A DNA stretch of 64,000 bases from Falsiroseomonas sp. GTDB taxonomy: Bacteria > Pseudomonadota > Alphaproteobacteria > Acetobacterales > Acetobacteraceae. The notes below the pieces were generated by a model. It was not told where the DNA came from. It made no database searches and saw only the letters and a list, made by a program, of their open reading frames with translations. The stretch is taken from NCBI RefSeq assembly GCF_030695085.1, contig NZ_JAUYTS010000116.1, forward strand, positions 1-64,000. The letters run 5' to 3'. Position 1 is the first letter of the stretch. Each line of letters begins with the position of its first letter. Shown in pieces: positions 7,822 through 16,490 of this stretch. Made by a program: the position numbers and the translations under genes.

Positions 7822-8892
7822 ATGTATGTCGCGACCAAGGGCGGTGAGCGGGCGATCGGCGCCGCCCATGCCTGGCTGAATGAGGCCCGCCGCGGCGATC
7901 CTGCTCTCCCCGAACTCACCGCCGCCCAGGTGGAGGCGCAGCTTGGTCTCGCGGTGGACCGGGTGATGGCGGAAGGGTCGTGCCACGACCGCGGCCTCGC
8001 GGCGCTGGCGGTGAAGCAATCCCGCGGCGACCTGATCGAGGCCGCCTTCCTGCTGCGCGCCTATCGCACCACCCTGCCCCGCTTCGGCGCCAGCCAGCCG
8101 CTGGACACCAACGCCATGACCATCCAGCGCCGCATTAGCGCCACCTACAAGGACCTGCCCGGCGGCCAGGTGCTCGGCCCGACCTTCGACTACACCCACC
8201 GCCTTCTCGACTTTCGTCTGGCTGCGGCGGGCGGGTTGCCCAGCGGGGCGCCCGAAGCGGAGCCCAGCACGGAAGCCACGCCGCGCGTCACGGAAATGCT
8301 GGCGCGCGAAGGCCTGATGCAGCGCGAGCCGGCCTGCGAGGATGAGCCGGGCGATTTGACGCGGGAGCCTTTGTCCTTCCCCGCCGATCGTTCCCTGCGC
8401 CTGCAGGCGCTGGCGCGCGGCGATGAGGGTTTCCTGCTGTCGCTCGGCTACTCCACCCAGCGCGGCTACGGCAACAACCACCCCTTCGTCGGCGAAATCC
8501 GCATGGGCGAGGTGGCGGTGGGCTTCACGCCGCCGGAGCTCGGCTTCGAGATCGACCTCGGCGACATCACCGTCACAGAATGCCAGATGGTGAACCAGTT
8601 CAAGGGCAGCCGCACGGAGCCGCCGCAATTCACCCGCGGCTACGGCCTGGTCTTCGGCCATGGCGAGCGCAAGGCGATGTCCATGGCGCTGGTGGACCGG
8701 TCGCTGCGCGCGGCGGATCTCGGCGAGGCTGCTGATGCGCCGGCGCAGCAGCAGGAATTCGTTCTGTCGCATTGCGACAATGTGGAGGCCACAGGCTTCG
8801 TCGAGCATCTGAAGCTGCCGCACTACGTCGATTTCCAGTCGGAACTGGAGAACGTGCGGACCATGCGGGCAAGCGTGGAGGCGGCGAAGTGA
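7822..8892 (+). CDS. phnI: C-P lyase subunit PhnI
   Basis: This 356-residue protein is the nucleosidase-like subunit of C-P lyase. With PhnG, H and L it replaces adenine of ATP by phosphonate. Conserved stretches are MYVATKGGERAI at the start, QLGLAVDRVMAEGSCHDRGLAALA, RISATYKDLPGGQVLGPTFDYTHRLLDF and a C-terminal HCDNVEATGFVEHLKLPHYVDF. Its length is normal. The stop TGA overlaps the GTG start of phnJ, so the pair is translationally coupled. Confidence 0.93.
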   Translation: MYVATKGGERAIGAAHAWLNEARRGDPALPELTAAQVEAQLGLAVDRVMAEGSCHDRGLAALAVKQSRGDLIEAAFLLRAYRTTLPRFGASQPLDTNAMTIQRRISATYKDLPGGQVLGPTFDYTHRLLDFRLAAAGGLPSGAPEAEPSTEATPRVTEMLAREGLMQREPACEDEPGDLTREPLSFPADRSLRLQALARGDEGFLLSLGYSTQRGYGNNHPFVGEIRMGEVAVGFTPPELGFEIDLGDITVTECQMVNQFKGSRTEPPQFTRGYGLVFGHGERKAMSMALVDRSLRAADLGEAADAPAQQQEFVLSHCDNVEATGFVEHLKLPHYVDFQSELENVRTMRASVEAAK

Positions 8893-9731
8893 GCGGCTAC
8901 AACTTCGCCTATCTGGATGAGAGCACAAAGCGGATGATCCGGCGCGCCATCCTGAAGGCCGTCGCCATCCCCGGCCACCAGGTGCCCTTCGGGTCACGCG
9001 AAATGCCGCTGCCCTATGGCTGGGGCACGGGCGGCATCCAGGTGACGGCGGCGGTGCTCGGCCCCACCGATGTGCTCAAGGTGATCGACCAGGGCAGCGA
9101 CGACACCACCAATGCCGTCTCCATCCGCGCCTTCTTCCGCCGCACCGCCGGCATCGCGACAACGGAAAGCACGGACGCCGCCACCATCATCCAGACGCGC
9201 CACCGCATCCCCGAACGCAAGCTGCGGGAGGATCAGATCCTGGTCTACCAGGTGCCGATCCCGGAACCTCTCGGCCGGCTGGAACCCCGCATCGCGGAAA
9301 CGCGGCGGATGCATGGCATGGCCGATTACGGGCTGATGCATGTGAAGCTGTACGAGGACATCGCCCGCCACGGCCATATCGCCACCAGCTACAGCTACCC
9401 GGTGATGGTCAATGGCCGGTACCTGATGTCGCCCTCCCCCATCCCGGCCTTCGACAATCCGAAGATGGACCAGATGCCGGCGCTGCAGCTGTTCGGCGCC
9501 GGGCGGGAAAAGCGGATCTACGCCGTGCCGCCCTATACATCGGTGAAGAGCCTGGATTTCGACGACCACCCCTTCCGGCCGATCCGCGCGCCACATGCCT
9601 GCGAGCTGTGCGGATCGCGCGACACCTATCTGGACGAAGTGCTGACGGATGATGTCGGCGGTCGGATTTTCGTGTGTTCCGATACGGATTTCTGCGCGGA
9701 GCGGCAGGCGATGAAGGAAGCGGCGGAATGA
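8889..9731 (+). CDS. phnJ: C-P lyase radical-SAM subunit PhnJ
   Basis: This 280-residue catalytic subunit breaks the carbon-phosphorus bond by radical chemistry, releasing methane or another hydrocarbon and a cyclic ribose phosphate. The C-terminus holds the CX2CX21CX5C pattern at Cys238, Cys241, Cys263 and Cys269; it includes the cluster ligands and the radical-relay cysteine of the family. The N-terminus YNFAYLDESTKRMIRRA and GSREMPLPYGWGTGG are diagnostic. The GTG start at 8889 overlaps the phnI stop; the frame is open upstream, but that stretch is phnI sequence. The phnK ATG overlaps its stop. Confidence 0.95.
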   Translation: MSGYNFAYLDESTKRMIRRAILKAVAIPGHQVPFGSREMPLPYGWGTGGIQVTAAVLGPTDVLKVIDQGSDDTTNAVSIRAFFRRTAGIATTESTDAATIIQTRHRIPERKLREDQILVYQVPIPEPLGRLEPRIAETRRMHGMADYGLMHVKLYEDIARHGHIATSYSYPVMVNGRYLMSPSPIPAFDNPKMDQMPALQLFGAGREKRIYAVPPYTSVKSLDFDDHPFRPIRAPHACELCGSRDTYLDEVLTDDVGGRIFVCSDTDFCAERQAMKEAAE

Positions 9732-10486
9732 GCACGCCCCTCCTCACCGCCCGCGACCTGACCCTCCGCTTCGGCCGCATCGCCGCGCTGGATGGCGTGG
9801 GTCTGGAAATTCATCCCGGCGAGGTGGTCGCCATCGTCGGGGAATCCGGCAGCGGCAAGACCACGCTGCTGCGCGTGCTGTCGGGCCTGATGCGCCCGGA
9901 TGGCGGCGAGGTCAGTTACCTCGGCCAGGACGTGCTCGGCATGAGCGAGGCCGCACGCCGCCGGCTGATGCGGACCGAATGGGGTTTCGTGCATCAGAAC
10001 CCGCGCGATGGGCTGCGCATGGCGGTCTCCGCCGGTGGCAATATCGGCGAGCGGCTGATGGCCACCGGCGCCCGCCATTACGGCAATATCCGCGAGCAGG
10101 CCGCCCATTGGCTGACCCGCGTCGAGATCGACCCCGCGCGGATGGATGAGGTCCCGGCCAAATTCTCCGGCGGCATGCAGCAGCGCCTGCAGATCGCCCG
10201 CACCTTGGTGACCCTGCCAAAACTGGTCTTCATGGATGAGCCGACGGGCGGCCTCGACGTCTCCGTCCAGGCCCGGTTGCTGGATTTGATCCGGGCGCTG
10301 GTCGCCGATCTCGGCCTCGCCGTGCTGATCGTCACGCATGACATCGCCGCGGCAAGGCTGCTGGCGCACCGGATGCTGGTGATGCGGCATGGCGTGGTGG
10401 TGGAAAGCGGCCTGACGGACCGGGTGCTGGACGACCCGCAGCACCCCTATACGCAGCTTCTGGTCTCCTCGGTGCTGGCGGCATGA
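9728..10486 (+). CDS. phnK: C-P lyase ABC-type subunit PhnK
   Basis: This 252-residue ABC-family ATPase docks on the C-P lyase core rather than driving a permease. It has Walker A GESGSGKTT near residue 38, signature FSGGMQQRLQIARTL, Walker B LVFMDEPTGGLDV and the switch His in IVTHD. The insertion FVHQNPRDGLRM after the Q-loop is typical of PhnK. The ATG overlaps the phnJ stop, and phnL overlaps its own stop by four bases. Confidence 0.93.
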   Translation: MSTPLLTARDLTLRFGRIAALDGVGLEIHPGEVVAIVGESGSGKTTLLRVLSGLMRPDGGEVSYLGQDVLGMSEAARRRLMRTEWGFVHQNPRDGLRMAVSAGGNIGERLMATGARHYGNIREQAAHWLTRVEIDPARMDEVPAKFSGGMQQRLQIARTLVTLPKLVFMDEPTGGLDVSVQARLLDLIRALVADLGLAVLIVTHDIAAARLLAHRMLVMRHGVVVESGLTDRVLDDPQHPYTQLLVSSVLAA

Positions 10487-11181
10487 CCATCTCCCTGGCC
10501 ACCGAGGGTCTTTCCAAGGTTTTTCGTCTGTTTCTGCAAGGCGATGTCCGCATCCCCGTCCTCGCCGATGTGGATTTTGCCGTGCATCCCGGCGAATGCG
10601 TGGCGCTCACCGGACCTTCCGGCGCCGGAAAGTCCACGCTGATGCGCTGCCTCTACGGCAATTACGGCGCCGGGTCCGGCCGCATCCTGGTCCGCCATCG
10701 CGGCGCGCTGGTGGACCTGGCCGCCGCCGACCCGATGCTGGTGCGGGAGATACGGCGGGAGACGCTGGGCTATGTCTCCCAGTTCCTGCGCGTCATCCCC
10801 CGCATCGGCGCCCGCGACATCGTGGCGGAACCGCTGCGCGCGCGAGGCGTGGCGCCGGAAGCCGCGCTGGCGCGCGCCACGGAGTTGCTGACCCGCCTCA
10901 ACCTGCCGCCCCGCCTGCACGGACTGCCACCCGCCACCTTCTCCGGCGGCGAGCAGCAGCGTATCAACCTGGCGCGTGGCTTTGCCGCGGACTACCCCGT
11001 GCTGCTGCTCGATGAGCCCACCGCCAGCCTCGACCCGGTGAACCGCCAGGTGGTCGTGACGCTGATCGCGGAGGCCAAGGCCCGTGGCGCGGCGCTGATC
11101 GGCATCTTCCACGACACCGAAATCCGCGACCAGGTGGCCGATCGCCTGTTCGAAGTTTTGCCAATCCAGGACGCCGCATGA
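10483..11181 (+). CDS. phnL: C-P lyase ABC-type subunit PhnL
   Basis: This 232-residue ABC ATPase partners the PhnGHI nucleosidase step. It has Walker A GPSGAGKSTLMRCLYGNY near residue 43 (the YGNY tail is characteristic of PhnL), GYVSQFLRVIPRI, signature FSGGEQQRINLARGF and Walker B VLLLDEPTASLD. It overlaps phnK upstream and phnM downstream (ATGA at both ends), consistent with a single transcript from the PhnF-controlled promoter. Confidence 0.93.
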   Translation: MTISLATEGLSKVFRLFLQGDVRIPVLADVDFAVHPGECVALTGPSGAGKSTLMRCLYGNYGAGSGRILVRHRGALVDLAAADPMLVREIRRETLGYVSQFLRVIPRIGARDIVAEPLRARGVAPEAALARATELLTRLNLPPRLHGLPPATFSGGEQQRINLARGFAADYPVLLLDEPTASLDPVNRQVVVTLIAEAKARGAALIGIFHDTEIRDQVADRLFEVLPIQDAA

Positions 11182-12317
11182 CCTCCGAGATGATTCTGAC
11201 CAACGCGCTTCTGGTTCTGCCGGGCGAGGTGCTGCCCGGCACGCTGGTGATCCGCGGCGACCGCATCGCCGAAATCCAGCCCGGCCGCAGCCACGCCCCC
11301 GGCGCCATCGACCTGGACGGCGACCACCTGATCCCCGGCATCGTCGATGTACATACCGACAATCTGGAACGCCAGGTGCAACCGCGTGCCACCGCGCGCT
11401 GGCCGTCCCGCTCCGCCATGCTGGCGCATGACAGCCAGACGGCAGCCGCTGGCGTGACCACGGTGCTGGACGCGCTGTGCCTCGGCGACCTCGGCTTCGA
11501 TGCCGGCCGCACCCAAACCTTCGTGGAGGGTGTGCAGGACCTGGACGCGCTGACCGGCACCGGCCTGCTGAAATCGGACCATTTCCTGCATCTGCGCTGC
11601 GAAATCCCGGCCGCCGACATGCGGGAACTGGTGGAGATGGCGGCCGACCATCCGCTGGTTCGCATGGTCAGCTTCATGGATCACTCGCCGGGCGTCGGCC
11701 AGTACCGGGACGTGGAACGCTACCGCCAGATGCGCATCCGGGGCGGCAAGACGGCCGAGGAGGTCGACAAGCGCATCACCGAATTGCTGGAGACGCGGGA
11801 AAGGCTGCTGGAGCCGAACCGCCGCTGGCTGCTGGACCGCGTGGCGCATCGCAAGCTGCCGCTGGCCAGCCACGATGATGACAGCCCCGAGGGTATCGCC
11901 CGCAATGCCGCGGATGGCATCACCATCAGCGAATTCCCGGTGACGCTGGAGGCCGCCCGAGCTGCGAAGAAGCTCGGCGTGCAGGTGATCGCCGGCGCGC
12001 CCAACATCGTCCGCGGCGGCAGCCATTCCGGCAATGTGGCGGTCTCCGACCTGATGCATGACCAGGCAGTGGATGTGCTGGCCAGCGACTATGTGCCGCC
12101 CGCCATGGTCGAGGCCGCCTGGCTCGCCGCCGGCCAGGGCCACACCACCCTGCCGGCCGCCATCGCGATGATCACCGGCACCGCCGCCCAGATGGCGGGC
12201 TTCACCGATCGCGGGCGGTTGGAGGCCGGGCTGCGGGCAGACCTGGTGCAGATCCGGCCGCATGAGGGGCACGCGGTGGTGCGCAGGGTCTGGCGCGCGG
12301 CGGAGCGGATCGCATGA
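11178..12317 (+). CDS. phnM: Ribose 1-methylphosphonate 5-triphosphate diphosphatase PhnM
   Basis: This 379-residue amidohydrolase-superfamily enzyme removes diphosphate from the triphosphorylated phosphonate intermediate before C-P cleavage. Motifs are IVDVHTDNLERQVQPR near residue 54, HLRCEIPAADMRELVEM, MDHSPGVGQYRDVERY, LASHDDDSPEGIARNAADG, APNIVRGGSHSGN and LASDYVPPAMVEAAW. All match canonical PhnM. It overlaps the phnL stop and precedes the DUF1045 gene by 31 bases. A divergent paralogue lies at 4696 beside phnF. Confidence 0.94.
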   Translation: MTSEMILTNALLVLPGEVLPGTLVIRGDRIAEIQPGRSHAPGAIDLDGDHLIPGIVDVHTDNLERQVQPRATARWPSRSAMLAHDSQTAAAGVTTVLDALCLGDLGFDAGRTQTFVEGVQDLDALTGTGLLKSDHFLHLRCEIPAADMRELVEMAADHPLVRMVSFMDHSPGVGQYRDVERYRQMRIRGGKTAEEVDKRITELLETRERLLEPNRRWLLDRVAHRKLPLASHDDDSPEGIARNAADGITISEFPVTLEAARAAKKLGVQVIAGAPNIVRGGSHSGNVAVSDLMHDQAVDVLASDYVPPAMVEAAWLAAGQGHTTLPAAIAMITGTAAQMAGFTDRGRLEAGLRADLVQIRPHEGHAVVRRVWRAAERIA

Positions 12318-12348
12318 TGCGAGCGGATCATGCAAAGAGGCGCGCCTG

Positions 12349-13020
12349 ATGCGCGCCGGCATCTACTGGGCGCCACGCCTCGAAGACCCGCTGCATAAGC
12401 TTGGTTCGCAATGGCTGGGGCGGGATACGGAGACCGGCGCCACCCTGGCGCAGCCCGGCCTGCCCGGCCTCGACATTGCCGAGATCACCAGGGATGCGCG
12501 CGGCTACGGCCTGCACGGCACGATGAAGCCGCCCTTCCGCATCGCCACCAGCTATGCGGCGCTGCGGGCGGATGCGATGGCCCTGGCGCTGCGGACCCGG
12601 CCCTTCGCCCTGCCGCCGCTGCAACTGGCCGAGCATCACGGTTTCCTGGCGCTGCTGGAGACCCAGCGTTCGGCGGAGTTGCAGGCACTGTGCGATGCCT
12701 GCGTCGCCGGCCTCGACGCGCATCGCGTGCCGCCGGCGGAAGACGAGATCGCCCGCCGCAAGCCCGAACGCATGACCGATCGGCAGCGGGACAACCTGCA
12801 CCGCTGGGGCTACCACTATGTCTTCGAGGAATGGTGGTTCCACGTCACCCTGAGCCGCCGGCTGAACGAGGCGGAAATGGCCGTGGTGCGCCCGGCGCTG
12901 GCCGCCCATCTCGGCGATGTGCCGGCGCAGCCGCGCCGGGTGACAGAGATCTGCCTGTTCACCCAGGCGGGACCGGGCGCACCCTTTCTGCTGGCCGAGC
13001 GTCTGCCGCTGCTCGGTTGA
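12349..13020 (+). CDS. DUF1045 phosphonate-cluster protein (2H phosphoesterase-like)
   Basis: This 223-residue protein belongs to the DUF1045 family found with C-P lyase genes. Two short His motifs, HGTMKPP near residue 57 and HVTLSRR near residue 165, have the HxT/S form of 2H phosphoesterases. They suggest opening of the cyclic ribose phosphate made by PhnJ, the job PhnP does elsewhere; no phnP is in this window. The ATG at 12349 starts the conserved MRAGIYWAP; an open frame upstream lacks that feature. The last 62 bases overlap the convergent phnN gene. Confidence 0.85.
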   Translation: MRAGIYWAPRLEDPLHKLGSQWLGRDTETGATLAQPGLPGLDIAEITRDARGYGLHGTMKPPFRIATSYAALRADAMALALRTRPFALPPLQLAEHHGFLALLETQRSAELQALCDACVAGLDAHRVPPAEDEIARRKPERMTDRQRDNLHRWGYHYVFEEWWFHVTLSRRLNEAEMAVVRPALAAHLGDVPAQPRRVTEICLFTQAGPGAPFLLAERLPLLG

Positions 13021-13537
13021 GGGCTTCCAGAACCCGCGCCACGCCCTGTTCCACGCTGCCGTCATTCTGCACCGTCTCGACCTGCAGGGTGGCGGGCAGC
13101 GCGGCCTCCCGCGCCAGGCGGGCCTCGATATCGGCAGCCGATTCGCGGCCCCGGGCGGCCAGCCGCGCCGCCAGCACGGATGGCGGGGCGGTGATGTTCA
13201 GGATGCGGGTTGGGTAGCGCGTGGCCGCTTCCGCCAGCACGGTGCGGGACAGGTTGGCGACCACCACGCGGCCCTCCGCCATCGCCACCTCCATGGCGGA
13301 GGGGATGCCGTAGTGCAGCCCATGCGCCTCCCACCACAGGGCGAAGCCGCCTTCCTGCTGCAACCGGCGGAATTCCGCGATGCTGATCGGGACATGGTTT
13401 TCGCCGCCCGCCTCGGCGGGGCGGGTGATGTGGCGGCGGGCGAAGATGAAGCGGGCATCACGCGCCAGCAGCAGCCGGGCGGCTTCCATCAGCGTATCCT
13501 TGCCCGCCCCGGAGGGCCCGACCACCGGTACCAGCAT
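12959..13537 (-). CDS. phnN: Ribose 1,5-bisphosphokinase PhnN
   Basis: This 192-residue kinase phosphorylates ribose 1,5-bisphosphate to PRPP, the last step of the C-P lyase pathway. It has a P-loop GPSGAGKDTLM at residues 7-17, RRHITRPAEAGGENH (guanylate-kinase-like ligand region) and a C-terminal helical part. The ATG at 13537 is preferred to a TTG six codons upstream. It runs opposite to the phn operon and its 3' end overlaps the DUF1045 gene by 62 bases, so it is transcribed from its own promoter and may be affected by antisense transcription. Confidence 0.9.
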   Translation of the reverse strand: MLVPVVGPSGAGKDTLMEAARLLLARDARFIFARRHITRPAEAGGENHVPISIAEFRRLQQEGGFALWWEAHGLHYGIPSAMEVAMAEGRVVVANLSRTVLAEAATRYPTRILNITAPPSVLAARLAARGRESAADIEARLAREAALPATLQVETVQNDGSVEQGVARVLEALNRAAADARPAERVRPVPPG

Positions 13538-13635
13538 TCTTGTTCCGCACCGCAATATTGACCGTGACGCTTCTGCCTGCGCCTATCGGCGATCTCAAGC
13601 AGCAGTCTCAAGCCGCCAGACGGAAATACCCGCAA

Positions 13636-15423
13636 ATGTTCACGACGCGCCCCGAAATCGCCGGCACTTTCGGTGTCGTCGCCTCCACCCACTGGATCGC
13701 CTCGCAGGTCGGCATGGCGGTGCTGGAACGTGGTGGCAATGCCTTCGACGCGGCAGTGGCCGCGGGCTTCACCCTGCAGGTGGCGGAACCGCACCTGAAC
13801 GGCCCGGGCGGCGACTGCCCGATCATCATCCACGATGCCAAGGCCGGCGCGCAGCGCGTGATCTGCGGCCAGGGCGTGGCCCCGGCCGGGCTCAGCGTCG
13901 CCCATGTGAAGGGCGAGCTGGGGCTGGACCTCATCCCCGGCACCGGCTTCCTGCCCGCCATGGTGCCCGGCGCCTTCGATGCCTGGGCGCTGATGCTGCG
14001 CGATTACGGCACCTGGTCGCTGCGCGACGTGCTGTCCTACGCCATCGGCTACGCCCATCGCGGCATCCACTATGTGCCGCGCGTTGTCGCCACGCTGAAC
14101 ACCGTGAAGCCACTGTTCGAGACCGAATGGCCGACCTCCGCCGAGATCTGGCTGCGCAATGGCGGCCCCGTCGCCGGCGGCCTCTACGCCAACCCCACCC
14201 TCGGCCGGACCTGGGAGCGGGTGCTGCGGGAGGCGGAGGCGGCAGGGCATGACCGCGTCGCGCAGATCGATGCGGCGCGCAACGCCTGGTATGGCGGCTT
14301 TGTCGCCGAGGCGATCGGGGAATTCTTCGCGAAGGAGGCGCTGCTCGATGCCTCCGGCCAGCGCCACAAGGGCGTGCTGACGGCGCAGGACATGTCCCAT
14401 TGGCGCGCCAGCCAGGAAGCCCCGCTGCGGCGCGATTATCGCGGCCACACCATGCTGAAATGCGGCGTCTGGAGCCAGGGGCCGGCGATGCTGCAGACCC
14501 TCGCGTTGCTGGAGGGCTTCGACCTGGCGGGCATGGACCCGATGGGCGAGCAATACGCCCACACCGTCATCGAATGCATGAAGCTGGCCTTCGCGGACCG
14601 CGAGGCCTTCTACGGCGACCCGGATTTCGTCGATGTACCGATCCACCATCTGCTGTCCGACGAATACGCCGCGGAGCGCCGCAAGCTGGTGGGTGAGGCC
14701 GCCAGCCTCGACCTCCGCCCCGGCAGCCTGCCCGGCATGGCGACCCCCTGGGTCGATCATGATGCGGTCAGCCGGATGGAATTGCTGACCCGCGCGCCGG
14801 GGGCCGGTGAGCCCACCGTGGCGCGGCTCGGCGTCTCGGGCGCGGATACCTGTCACATCGATGTCATCGACGCCCAGGGCAACATGGTCTCCGCCACGCC
14901 GTCCGGCGGCTGGTTCCAATCCTCCCCGGCGGTACCGGGGCTGGGCTTCTGCCTGGGCACGCGCGGGCAGATGTTCTGGCTCGATGAATCGCTGCCGAAC
15001 GGGCTGAAGCCGGGCAAGCGCCCACGCACCACGCTGTCCCCGGCCATGGCGCTGAAGGATGGCCGGCCCTGGCTGAGCTTCGGCACGCCGGGTGGCGAGC
15101 AGCAGGATCAGTGGCAGCCCATCATGTTCACCCGCATGGTGGACCACGCCATGGGCATCCAGCAGGCGATCGACGCACCGTCCTTCCACACCGAACACTG
15201 GCCGAGCAGCTTCTGGCCGCGCGTCGCCCGCCCCGGCAAGGTGGTGCTGGAAGGCCGCTATGCGCCGGAGGTCGCGCGCCTTCTGACCGCCCGCGGCCAT
15301 CTGGTCGATGTCGGCGGCGACTGGTCCGAGGGAAGGCTGACCGGCGCGCGGCAGGAGGCGGATGGTCAGCTATTCGCCGGCGCCAATCCGCGCGGCATGC
15401 AGGGCTATGCGGTTGGGCGCTGA
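13636..15423 (+). CDS. Gamma-glutamyltransferase family protein (GGT1)
   Basis: This 595-residue Ntn-hydrolase of the GGT family normally self-cleaves before a threonine. The candidate nucleophile is Thr405 in GADTCHIDVIDAQGN, and the C-terminal SFGTPGGEQQDQW supplies the Gly-Gly oxyanion region. The N-terminal FGVVASTHWIASQVGMAVLE and LNGPGGDCPIIIHD are typical. The second position after the nucleophile is Cys, where the E. coli enzyme has Thr. No signal peptide is visible from the ATG at 13636; a TTG at 13540 would extend the frame but adds nothing family-like. The substrate is uncertain, because bacterial GGT-like proteins include acylases and amidohydrolases. Confidence 0.82.
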   Translation: MFTTRPEIAGTFGVVASTHWIASQVGMAVLERGGNAFDAAVAAGFTLQVAEPHLNGPGGDCPIIIHDAKAGAQRVICGQGVAPAGLSVAHVKGELGLDLIPGTGFLPAMVPGAFDAWALMLRDYGTWSLRDVLSYAIGYAHRGIHYVPRVVATLNTVKPLFETEWPTSAEIWLRNGGPVAGGLYANPTLGRTWERVLREAEAAGHDRVAQIDAARNAWYGGFVAEAIGEFFAKEALLDASGQRHKGVLTAQDMSHWRASQEAPLRRDYRGHTMLKCGVWSQGPAMLQTLALLEGFDLAGMDPMGEQYAHTVIECMKLAFADREAFYGDPDFVDVPIHHLLSDEYAAERRKLVGEAASLDLRPGSLPGMATPWVDHDAVSRMELLTRAPGAGEPTVARLGVSGADTCHIDVIDAQGNMVSATPSGGWFQSSPAVPGLGFCLGTRGQMFWLDESLPNGLKPGKRPRTTLSPAMALKDGRPWLSFGTPGGEQQDQWQPIMFTRMVDHAMGIQQAIDAPSFHTEHWPSSFWPRVARPGKVVLEGRYAPEVARLLTARGHLVDVGGDWSEGRLTGARQEADGQLFAGANPRGMQGYAVGR

Positions 15424-15459
15424 CGGCGAGGGTTAATGCTTGCGGGCGGCCTCGTTCTT

Positions 15460-15483
15460 GCATTGAATTGACTGGTTCAATGC
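15460..15483. promoter_or_regulatory. Perfect 8+8 inverted repeat before the Bug receptor gene
   Basis: GCATTGAA at 15460-15467 and TTCAATGC at 15476-15483 are exact reverse complements around an 8-bp spacer. The element ends 17 bp before the chosen ATG at 15501. It covers an alternative in-frame ATG at 15480, which argues against that start. It looks like a dimer operator for a substrate-responsive regulator; there is no U-run to make it a terminator of the preceding GGT gene. Confidence 0.55.
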
Positions 15484-15500
15484 CCTCCCGGAGTCCCCCC

Positions 15501-16469
15501 ATGATTCGCCGTCGCCACCTGCCCGCCATCGCGGCAGGGCTGCTCGCAACGCCTGCGCTTGCCCAGGCACCCTGGCCCGCGCGCCAGATCCGCCTGGTGG
15601 TTCCCTACCCGCCCGGCGGCGCCAGCGACATCGCCGGGCGCCTGCAGGCGCAGGCCCTCGCGGAGGGTCTCGGCGTGCAGGTGGTGGTGGAAAACCGCTC
15701 CGGCGCCGGCGGCACCATCGGCACGGCGCATGTCGCGCAATCCGCGCCGGATGGCTACACGGTGATGATGGCGAGCCCGTCCTCGCATCTCGGCGCGCCG
15801 CTGCTGTTCAAGACGCCGGGCTATGAGGGGGTGGATGACTTCACCTCCATCGCCAGCTTCGCCACCGGCACCGCCATGGTCTGCGTCACCCCGAGCCTGC
15901 CGGTGCAGAACATCCAGGAACTGGTGGCCTATGCGAAGGCCAATCCGGGCAAGCTGAACTACGGATCCGCCGGCGCGGGTGGCGCCAACCACATGCTCGG
16001 CGTGCTGTTCATGCAGCGCACGGGCACGGAGCTGACGCATGTGCCCTATCGCGGCGCGGCGCCTGCGCTCGCGGACCTCATCGCCGGCAACATCCAGGTG
16101 GTGTTCGACAGCTATTCCGGCGTCATCGGCACGGTGCGTGCCGGGCAGATACGCGCGCTGGCCGTGACCAACCCGACGCGCTGGCCGCTGGCCCCGGAAT
16201 ACCCGACGGTGCAGGAACAGGGCGTGCCGAATTACGACCTGCCCAGCTTCTCCGCCGTCATGGGCCCGAAGGGCATTCCGGAGCCGATCGTGATGCGCAT
16301 GAACACCGCGATCAATGAGGCCCTGAAGAAGCCGGCGATGATCGAGCGCCTGGCCGCCAACGGCAACGCCCCCTTCGCCAGCACGCCGGCGGAATTCACC
16401 GCGCTGATGCGGGCCCAGCGCAGCCTGTGGCAGGAGCTGGTTCGCTCCACCGGGCTGCAGCCGGAATAG
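15501..16469 (+). CDS. Bug/TctC-family periplasmic solute receptor
   Basis: This 322-residue tripartite tricarboxylate transporter receptor binds a carboxylate or related ligand in the periplasm. The signal peptide (HLPAIAAGLLATPALAQ) is followed by the family start WPARQIRLVVPYPPGGASDI, then NRSGAGGTIGTAHVAQSAPDGYT, NYGSAGAGGANHM and VPYRGAAPALADLIAGNI. The start at 15501 has GGAG eight bases upstream. No TctA/TctB membrane partners are nearby, as is usual for orphan Bug receptors. Its tail (VMRMNTAINEALKKPAM, then STPAEF) is useful for comparison with the 3' end of the hyuA gene at 33478. Confidence 0.9.
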   Translation: MIRRRHLPAIAAGLLATPALAQAPWPARQIRLVVPYPPGGASDIAGRLQAQALAEGLGVQVVVENRSGAGGTIGTAHVAQSAPDGYTVMMASPSSHLGAPLLFKTPGYEGVDDFTSIASFATGTAMVCVTPSLPVQNIQELVAYAKANPGKLNYGSAGAGGANHMLGVLFMQRTGTELTHVPYRGAAPALADLIAGNIQVVFDSYSGVIGTVRAGQIRALAVTNPTRWPLAPEYPTVQEQGVPNYDLPSFSAVMGPKGIPEPIVMRMNTAINEALKKPAMIERLAANGNAPFASTPAEFTALMRAQRSLWQELVRSTGLQPE

Positions 16470-16480
16470 GCTGCAGCCCG
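16451..16480. terminator. Stem-loop between convergent Bug receptor and TPP-enzyme genes
   Basis: CGGGCTGCAGCC at 16451-16462 and GGCTGCAGCCCG at 16469-16480 are perfect 12-bp arms around a 6-base loop that contains most of the receptor's stop codon. A second small hairpin (GCCCG-GCTT-CGGGC) overlaps at 16477-16487. There is no U-tract, so intrinsic termination is uncertain, but the position between convergent genes fits a two-way terminator. Confidence 0.5.
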
Positions 16481-16490
16481 GCTTCGGGCG

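Noticed and set aside
13489-15300. Long open frames opposite real genes (for example 13489-15300, 20272-21522, 24662-26839, 38829-40811, 61125-63839)
   Set aside because: They are mirror frames of GGT1, the RND permease, the amidase/GGT2 pair, gyrA and argS/dgt. Their translations are His/Arg/Gln/Gly-rich with no family motif, the usual result of strong third-position GC bias.
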